From Candidatus Methanophagaceae archaeon GoMg1 (GTDB lineage Archaea > Halobacteriota > Syntropharchaeia > Alkanophagales > Methanospirareceae): DNA of 40,807 bases. The stretch is taken from assembly GCA_013180605.1 (NCBI GenBank), contig QBUL01000181.1, forward strand, positions 1-40,807, written 5' to 3'. The notes beneath the pieces are model-generated. The model was not told the origin of the DNA, ran no database searches, and saw nothing but the letters and a program-made list of their open reading frames with translations. Shown piece after piece: positions 35,546 to 40,807 of this stretch. How positions within the stretch are numbered: the stretch's first letter is position 1; each line of letters starts with the position of its first letter. A program made the translations under genes and the position numbers.

Positions 35546-36673
35546 ATGGATGATAAGATGGATACAATATTTGGGCATAGTCCCGAGGAAATAGATGTGA
35601 ATGAAGAAGCAGAGGAAGATTGGTTTGGCGTGCCGAAGATAGCGATCGTTGGTGTGGGCGGAGCAGGTAACAACTCTATGAACAGGTTAGAGCGCTTAGG
35701 GGGTCTGGAGGGAGTAGATAGAATAGCTATAAATACAGACAAACTGCACCTGGATTCGATAAGTTGCGAAAAGAAGGTATTGATAGGGAGGTCCCTTACC
35801 AGGGGGTTAGGAGCCGGAGGGTCTCCAGAAGTAGCGAGGAAAGCCGCGGAAATAGACAGAAACGAATTAGAAGGGTTGTTGGGAGATAAGAACTTTGTGT
35901 TCCTCACTGCGGGAATGGGCGGAGGAACAGGCACAGGGGCTTCACCCGTTATTGCAGAGATAGCAAAGGAAGCGGGCGCGATTGTCGTTGCTATGGTCTC
36001 GTTCCCGTTTGGGGTGGAGCGGAAAAGGAGAGACAGGGCAGCAGAAGGGATAGAGGAATTGAGAGAAGCAACAGATACGGTTATCGTATTGGAGAACGAC
36101 AAATTACTAAAATACGCAGGGAACCTCTCGGTGAATGATGCGTTTAAAACAATGGACATGTTGATTGCAAGTACAATACAGGGCATAGCGGGGACGGTAA
36201 CACAACCTTCTCTGGTTAATCTCGACTTTGCAGACCTCAAGGCAGTAATGGCAGAAGGCGGTGTCGCGGTGATGCTCGTCGGCGAGACGACAAAAGCGGA
36301 GAACAAACCCGAAGCGGTGGTGTCGGATGCGCTCAGCCATCCGCTGCTCGAAGCGGACTATCGAGATGCAAAAGGTGCTCTTATACACATCACAGGCGGC
36401 TCGGACCTTACAATGATCGAGACAAACGACATCGTGGAGTTGCTCACCTACGACTTGAATCCTGATGCAAACGTGATATGGGGAGCGAGAATAGATAACG
36501 ATTACGCGGGAAAAGCAAAGGTAACGGCGATAATTACCGGTGTAGAGCCAACATGGGTATTTGGCGGAAGATACGAAGACCGAAAAGAGGGTATAAACCA
36601 GAAGGTAAAGAATGTAGGTGCAAGTGCAGGTCGTAGAGGAGGAATCGGAGATATTATACCCATTATTCGCTGA
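35546..36673 (+). CDS. ftsZ2: FtsZ paralogue (FtsZ2-like)
   Basis: KIAIVGVGGAGNNSMNRL...AINTDKLHLDSISCEKKVLIGRSLTRGLGAGG...GMGGGTGTGASPVIAEIA...VNLDFADLKAVM: complete GTPase and T7 loop. Confidence 0.93.
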   Translation: MDDKMDTIFGHSPEEIDVNEEAEEDWFGVPKIAIVGVGGAGNNSMNRLERLGGLEGVDRIAINTDKLHLDSISCEKKVLIGRSLTRGLGAGGSPEVARKAAEIDRNELEGLLGDKNFVFLTAGMGGGTGTGASPVIAEIAKEAGAIVVAMVSFPFGVERKRRDRAAEGIEELREATDTVIVLENDKLLKYAGNLSVNDAFKTMDMLIASTIQGIAGTVTQPSLVNLDFADLKAVMAEGGVAVMLVGETTKAENKPEAVVSDALSHPLLEADYRDAKGALIHITGGSDLTMIETNDIVELLTYDLNPDANVIWGARIDNDYAGKAKVTAIITGVEPTWVFGGRYEDRKEGINQKVKNVGASAGRRGGIGDIIPIIR

Positions 36674-36717
36674 GTAACCGAACAGAAGAAATATATTGCA
36701 ATAGAACAATCTAAATA

Positions 36718-36992
36718 TAGGGGAGAGAGGAAGGGCAGCTGCCGGTCTTCCTTTGTAAGAAGGCTGAGGAAAGTCCCTCCACCGCGAAAACACGAATGCC
36801 GTGAGGGCATAAGGCGAGAGTCTTGGCTATGGTATAGAAACGATACCGTGTCATATCAATGCAATGATTCCGTAAGGATGAGGTCGTATGGCACGGATGG
36901 AACGACCAACCTCGTGGGTGCAAGCCTCAATTTGAGAAGGCGCGCAGATAAATGCTGCCGAAACAGAAGGGGGCTTACTCTCCTCACTCCCC
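36718..36992 (+). ncRNA. rnpB: RNase P RNA (archaeal)
   Basis: Conserved regions gctgaggaaagtcc(ctcc) near the 5' end and acagaa(g)gggggcttactc near the 3' end; intervening stem-loops such as cgtgagggcataaggcgagagt. Ends approximate. Confidence 0.85.
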
Positions 36993-37910
36993 CTCAACTC
37001 TATAAGGAATTTCTATCGTCATTAACTCTCTTGCAACTTCGGTGTTCTCAAACACACGCCGTGCTTCTTCTTCCAGCTTGCTCGCACCGCCTAAATCGGA
37101 ATACCTCGCGCTGAGGTGCGTCAGGATAAGTTTTCTTACGCTCGCTTTCTTCGCAACTTCCGCAGCTTCCGTAGCAGTCGAATGCATGTAATCGATCGCA
37201 TATCGTTGCGTTTCCTCCGATAAAGTACCTTCATGTATTAATAAGTCTGCGTCCCTGCTCGCTTCTATCACGCTTTCGCAGGGTCTTGTATCGCCGGTAT
37301 ATACGATTTTCCTGCCTTTTCGCGGCGGTCCTAAAACCTGTTCCGGTCGTATCTCTTTTCCATTTACCGAGATGGAATGCCCTGATTGAAGTTTGGAAAA
37401 TAAAGGACCGGGTTTGATGCCGAGCTCTATTGCTCTTTCTCGATTAAATCTCCCTGGTCGCATTGCCTCTTCCAACACGTATCCTATACTTACTATATTG
37501 TGCACCGTTTTTATCGCTCTTATCTCATACTTCGGTCTTTTTACCACGTCCCCTGGTTTCAGTTCTATCGCTTTTACTTCAAAACTCCTTCCTGCATAAC
37601 CCAAAGCCAGAAGATGGTACAGGAATTTATCCACCTGTCTTGGACCGTATATCTCCAGCGGCTCTTTCCGACCCTGCAACGCCATTGTTTGTAGCAGACC
37701 TGGAATACCGAGCACATGGTCAGCATGGAAATGCGTGATAAAAATGGAGTTTAGTGTCATTCCGGTCTTTGCGCGCATCATCTGCCGCTGCGTGCCTTCT
37801 CCACAATCAAATAGCATTAGTTCCCCCTCTCTATTTACCGCTATTGCAGATGGATTCCTGTTCGGCGTTGGTGTCGAGCCACCGGTTCCTAAAAACGTTA
37901 TTCGCAGCAT
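36984..37910 (-). CDS. rnz: Ribonuclease Z
   Basis: MLRITFLGTGGSTPTPNRNPSAIAVNREGELMLFDCGEGTQRQMMRAKTGMTLNSIFITHFHADHVLGIPGLLQTM...VYTGDTRPCESVIE...LIHEGTLSEE...HSTATEAAEVAKKA...LTHLSARY. Met 37910 preferred. Confidence 0.97.
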   Translation of the reverse strand: MLRITFLGTGGSTPTPNRNPSAIAVNREGELMLFDCGEGTQRQMMRAKTGMTLNSIFITHFHADHVLGIPGLLQTMALQGRKEPLEIYGPRQVDKFLYHLLALGYAGRSFEVKAIELKPGDVVKRPKYEIRAIKTVHNIVSIGYVLEEAMRPGRFNRERAIELGIKPGPLFSKLQSGHSISVNGKEIRPEQVLGPPRKGRKIVYTGDTRPCESVIEASRDADLLIHEGTLSEETQRYAIDYMHSTATEAAEVAKKASVRKLILTHLSARYSDLGGASKLEEEARRVFENTEVARELMTIEIPYRVEGE

Positions 37911-37945
37911 AAACCTTTTCTTAGAAAGAATGCTTACCAAAAGAA
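37911..37945. repeat. Family A internal module, reverse orientation
   Basis: aaaccttttcttagaaagaatgcttaccaaaag matches the reverse complement of cttttggtaaagcttttctttctaagaaaaggttt (6640, 7555, 14390). Confidence 0.6.
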
Positions 37946-37976
37946 ATAAATAAACAATCAGAATAATGGATTAATC

Positions 37977-38786
37977 ATGGCAATAAAAGTAGCAGTTGCG
38001 GGAGCAAGAGGTAGAATGGGCGGTCAGGTGGTGGGGAGCGTCCTGGAAACCGATAATATGGAACTGGTGGCGGGTTTTGATTCCCGTGGTGTAGGAGAAG
38101 AAATAGCACCGGGAACGGGAGTGAAAATATCGAGCCCAGAAGAACTGGAGCACGTGTTAAACCGGGTCGAGCAGGATGTATTTGTGGATTTTACGAACGC
38201 TGCAGCAGCAGTTGAAAACGTTAAAGTCGCCGCTCGTAACAAACTAAAGCTCGTGGTTGGCACCACAGGATTCTCGGAGGAGCAGTTCAAAGAGATGGAA
38301 AACGCTATAAAAGACCATGCCCCTGCCATTATTTCCCCTAACTTCTCTATCGGTGTGAACGTCTTCTGGAAATTGATTGCCGAGGCGGCACGGCATTTTT
38401 TGCCATATCGGTACCACATGGAGATTATAGAGATGCACCACTCGCATAAAAAGGACGCTCCAAGCGGGACGGCGGTAAAAGCCGCGGGAATCCTCGCTGA
38501 TTGCCTCGGAGAAAAAACCACATTTGTCTACGGCAGGCAGGGCATCACAGGAGAGAGAACGGATGAGGAGATAGGGATACATGCAATCCGTGCAGGGGAC
38601 ATCGTTGGCGACCACACGGTATTATACGCGGGCAAGGGAGAGCGACTGGAGATAACACATCGTGCACAGAGCCGAGAAGCTTTCGCTCTGGGTGCGATAA
38701 AAGCCATTGAATGGATTAACAGGAAAGAGGAAGCGGGGATATACTCGATGGAAGCGATGATGGCGGAATTGGAACGAGGCAAATGA
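37977..38786 (+). CDS. dapB: 4-hydroxy-tetrahydrodipicolinate reductase
   Basis: IKVAVAGARGRMGGQVV...DFTNAAAAVENVKVAARNKLKLVVGTTGFSEEQ...SPNFSIGVNVFWKLIAEA...EIIEMHHSHKKDAPSGTA. Confidence 0.97.
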   Translation: MAIKVAVAGARGRMGGQVVGSVLETDNMELVAGFDSRGVGEEIAPGTGVKISSPEELEHVLNRVEQDVFVDFTNAAAAVENVKVAARNKLKLVVGTTGFSEEQFKEMENAIKDHAPAIISPNFSIGVNVFWKLIAEAARHFLPYRYHMEIIEMHHSHKKDAPSGTAVKAAGILADCLGEKTTFVYGRQGITGERTDEEIGIHAIRAGDIVGDHTVLYAGKGERLEITHRAQSREAFALGAIKAIEWINRKEEAGIYSMEAMMAELERGK

Positions 38787-39769
38787 GCGAAATTTCAAAA
38801 AAGGTGAAAGATTTAAGGGCAGGTAGCACCGTTGAGTCCACTTTTCTGATACTGGAGAAGGAACTAAAAGAATTTATCAGAAAAGAAGGATACTACCTGC
38901 AGGTGCAATTAGGAGATGGCTCGGGCAGTATATGGGCGAAGTGCTGGAATAACGCGGAAGAAGTCGCATCTCGGTTCGACCCCGGCGACGTTGTTCGTAT
39001 AAAGGGCGTGGTGGAATCCTTCAAAGGTCGTTTACAGTTAATCTTCACGTCTGAAGGGCTTGAAAGAAGTACTGAACCATGCGACATCGCCGAATATCTG
39101 CCAATAACATCGAAAAACATAGACTTTTTGGTTGATGAGCTACTAAAAACAGCGGAGAGTATGGAGAACGAATATCTTAAGCAACTGGTTTTTTCTTTTC
39201 TCCACGACCCTTCCTTTGTGAATTCGTTTAAGAGGGCTCCAGCCGCTAAATTTCATCACCATAATTACACCGGCGGGTTGATCGAGCATACGCAGTCGGT
39301 TATGGCGATATGCAAAACCATCTGCGGGTTATATCCCGAACTCGACAGGGATTTGTTACTTGCGGGTGCCATCCTGCATGACGTAGGGAAAACAGCGGCG
39401 TATGAATATTCGTTTCGGATAGACGTAACAGAAGAAGGCGGGCTGGTAGACCATGTCGTTCTGGGTTACCGAATGGTGAGGGGAAAAATAAAAGAGATAA
39501 AAAGTTTCCCTGAAGAACTTGAGCTCAGGTTGCTGCACCTTATCCTGAGTCATCATAATTACGGTGACTGGGGCTCTCCGGTGAAGCCCTTGTTTGCAGA
39601 AGCGCAGGCATTATGTTATGCCGACCTGCTCGATTCTCAGCTCAAGGAATTCATGCAGATACAGAAACAAGAGGAATCGAAAGGAAAAGAAGGCGTCTGG
39701 AGTGACTACAGCCGCAGCTTAAACCGTTTCTTTTATCTGGGCAGAGGAAAAATACATTCTAATAAATAA
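38783..39769 (+). CDS. OB-fold plus HD-domain nuclease (YhaM-like)
   Basis: GSTVESTFLILEKELKEFIRKEGYYLQVQLGDGSGSIWAKCWNNAEE (OB) and AAKFHHHNYTGGLIEHTQSVMAICKTI...LLAGAILHDVGKTAAY...HLILSHHNYGDWGSPVKPLFAEAQALCYADLLDSQL (HD). Confidence 0.9.
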   Translation: MSEISKKVKDLRAGSTVESTFLILEKELKEFIRKEGYYLQVQLGDGSGSIWAKCWNNAEEVASRFDPGDVVRIKGVVESFKGRLQLIFTSEGLERSTEPCDIAEYLPITSKNIDFLVDELLKTAESMENEYLKQLVFSFLHDPSFVNSFKRAPAAKFHHHNYTGGLIEHTQSVMAICKTICGLYPELDRDLLLAGAILHDVGKTAAYEYSFRIDVTEEGGLVDHVVLGYRMVRGKIKEIKSFPEELELRLLHLILSHHNYGDWGSPVKPLFAEAQALCYADLLDSQLKEFMQIQKQEESKGKEGVWSDYSRSLNRFFYLGRGKIHSNK

Positions 39770-39773
39770 AAAA

Positions 39774-40535
39774 ATGAACGAAACTAATTTTTCTGACGAG
39801 AGCATTTTAAAGTTAATAAAACTGCCTGATTTACTCTCGGTCATCAATGCCCTGTTCGGCTTCACTGCGATACTATTTGTACTTCGTAAAGTGAATGCGA
39901 GCGCAATTGAAAATGCGCTTATATTGATTTTAGCCGCGGCGGTCGTTGACGGATTAGATGGCGTAGTGGCAAGAAATATGGGAGGTTCGCCCATAGGCAA
40001 ATATCTTGATTCGCTTGCTGATATGCTCTCCTTTGGTGTCGCACCTGCAATTGTCACGTATGTGTTTCTCAATGACTATTTGCATGTTTACGCTTACGCA
40101 TACATTACATTGGCTCTCTGCGGTGCGTATGTGATAAGCGGGATGTTAAGGCTTGCGAGATTCGATGCAAAACCTTCCTTTCAAAAAGACAAAGTGTACT
40201 TCGAGGGATTTCCAATTACATGGGCTGCAATTTCTTTAGCTTCGTTCATGCTTGTGTTCATCGAATTTCCCTTGTTTTATCCCTATTTTTTCCTTCTGAT
40301 TGTGTTAATGGGTGTTTCATGTGGCTTGATGACCAGTAGAATAAGGTATAGAAATAGAAGGGACAAGCGGATAGCGATACCCATAGGGATTATCTTTTTC
40401 ACACTGTTCTTTTTCTATGCATTCTCTCTGCCGTTCGTTTACCCAGCAGCCATTATTTTTGTGTTAACGGCGTCCTATATCCTCAGCCCTTTTTTTCGTT
40501 ATGACTCGCTCTCCCCCCCTGTCGGCACAGTCTAA
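39774..40535 (+). CDS. pssA: CDP-alcohol phosphatidyltransferase (archaetidylserine/phosphatidylserine synthase-like)
   Basis: KLPDLLSVINALFGFTAIL...DGLDGVVARNMGGSPIGKYLDSLADMLSFGVAPA (DGxxAR...GxxxDxxxD); multiple TM segments. Confidence 0.88.
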   Translation: MNETNFSDESILKLIKLPDLLSVINALFGFTAILFVLRKVNASAIENALILILAAAVVDGLDGVVARNMGGSPIGKYLDSLADMLSFGVAPAIVTYVFLNDYLHVYAYAYITLALCGAYVISGMLRLARFDAKPSFQKDKVYFEGFPITWAAISLASFMLVFIEFPLFYPYFFLLIVLMGVSCGLMTSRIRYRNRRDKRIAIPIGIIFFTLFFFYAFSLPFVYPAAIIFVLTASYILSPFFRYDSLSPPVGTV

Positions 40536-40546
40536 AAATCAAGTCT

Positions 40547-40807
40547 GTTGACAAGAAGTTGCATCGCGGATTGCCCTTGTGGCTACCCACTCCATTCGGG
40601 GTAATCCTACTGCGGAACACGCCGGGGGTAACGCTTGCGTGGTATGCTCGCAGGACAACGTGGAAAATCCGAGAACCCAGCTTGGACTAACTGCCAGGAT
40701 AAGAACGCTCTGAAGAGTGTAATGCGAACCATTGTAAGAGTCGTAAATTAGAATAAGCGAAATTGGGTTGATACGCTTAGACCAAAAGGTGCGGAATCAG
40801 ACCATAA
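40547..40807 (+). ncRNA. Structured non-coding segment, possibly the 5' part (domain I) of a group II intron; truncated by window edge
   Basis: No ORF; mixed-GC stem-rich text gtctgttgacaagaagttgcatcgcgg...ggaacacgccgggggtaacgcttgcgtggtatgctcgcaggacaacgtgg...; begins shortly after the pssA stop. Confidence 0.35.

Noticed and set aside
35458-36306. 282-aa minus-strand ORF
   Set aside because: Antisense shadow of the FtsZ paralogue; low-complexity Ser/Ala/Ile composition typical of antisense frames.
40547-40807. SRP (7S) RNA
   Set aside because: I could not find the conserved S-domain loops (GGAA tetraloop stem and the asymmetric-loop consensus), nor a long 5'/3' pairing.

Overview
This is an archaeal chromosomal window, probably from a methanogen/ANME-like euryarchaeal (Halobacteriota-type) lineage. 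That placement is inferred from gene content and is not proven. About 40 CDSs can be supported. Most are core genes: spt5, aglJ-like, hisI, alba, pyrB, glyA, tatD, arcS, cdc6, rpl7ae/rps28e/rpl24e, cooC-like, kae1, moeA, pus10, trpB2, secD, trm1, rnz, dapB and pssA-like. An RNase P RNA gene is also present.

Main points of interest:
(1) A solitary integron-type gene cassette carrying a DUF4238-like gene at about 9716-10768. It has an attC-like hairpin directly at the stop codon with two extrahelical bases on one arm. Its R'' heptamer ACATAAC is exactly complementary to GTTATGT at the predicted cassette start.
(2) A tubulin-superfamily locus at 31.5-36.7 kb. CetZ, a PRC-barrel protein, an unknown coiled-coil-like protein and a signal-peptide membrane protein form an operon divergent from an FtsZ paralogue. 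A third FtsZ lies at the left edge.
(3) The left-edge ftsZ is cut off at its P-loop and abuts secE head-to-head, which suggests an in-place inversion or an assembly chimera.
(4) Several families of palindromic intergenic repeats, including one nested composite.
(5) Two DUF4258/YgiT-zinc-finger toxin-antitoxin-like pairs, one with an AbrB-like fusion.
(6) An RNase P RNA whose 3' end overlaps the convergent RNase Z gene.
(7) A structured non-coding segment at the right edge, possibly the 5' part of a group II intron.

All assignments were made by eye from motifs. No searches were run.
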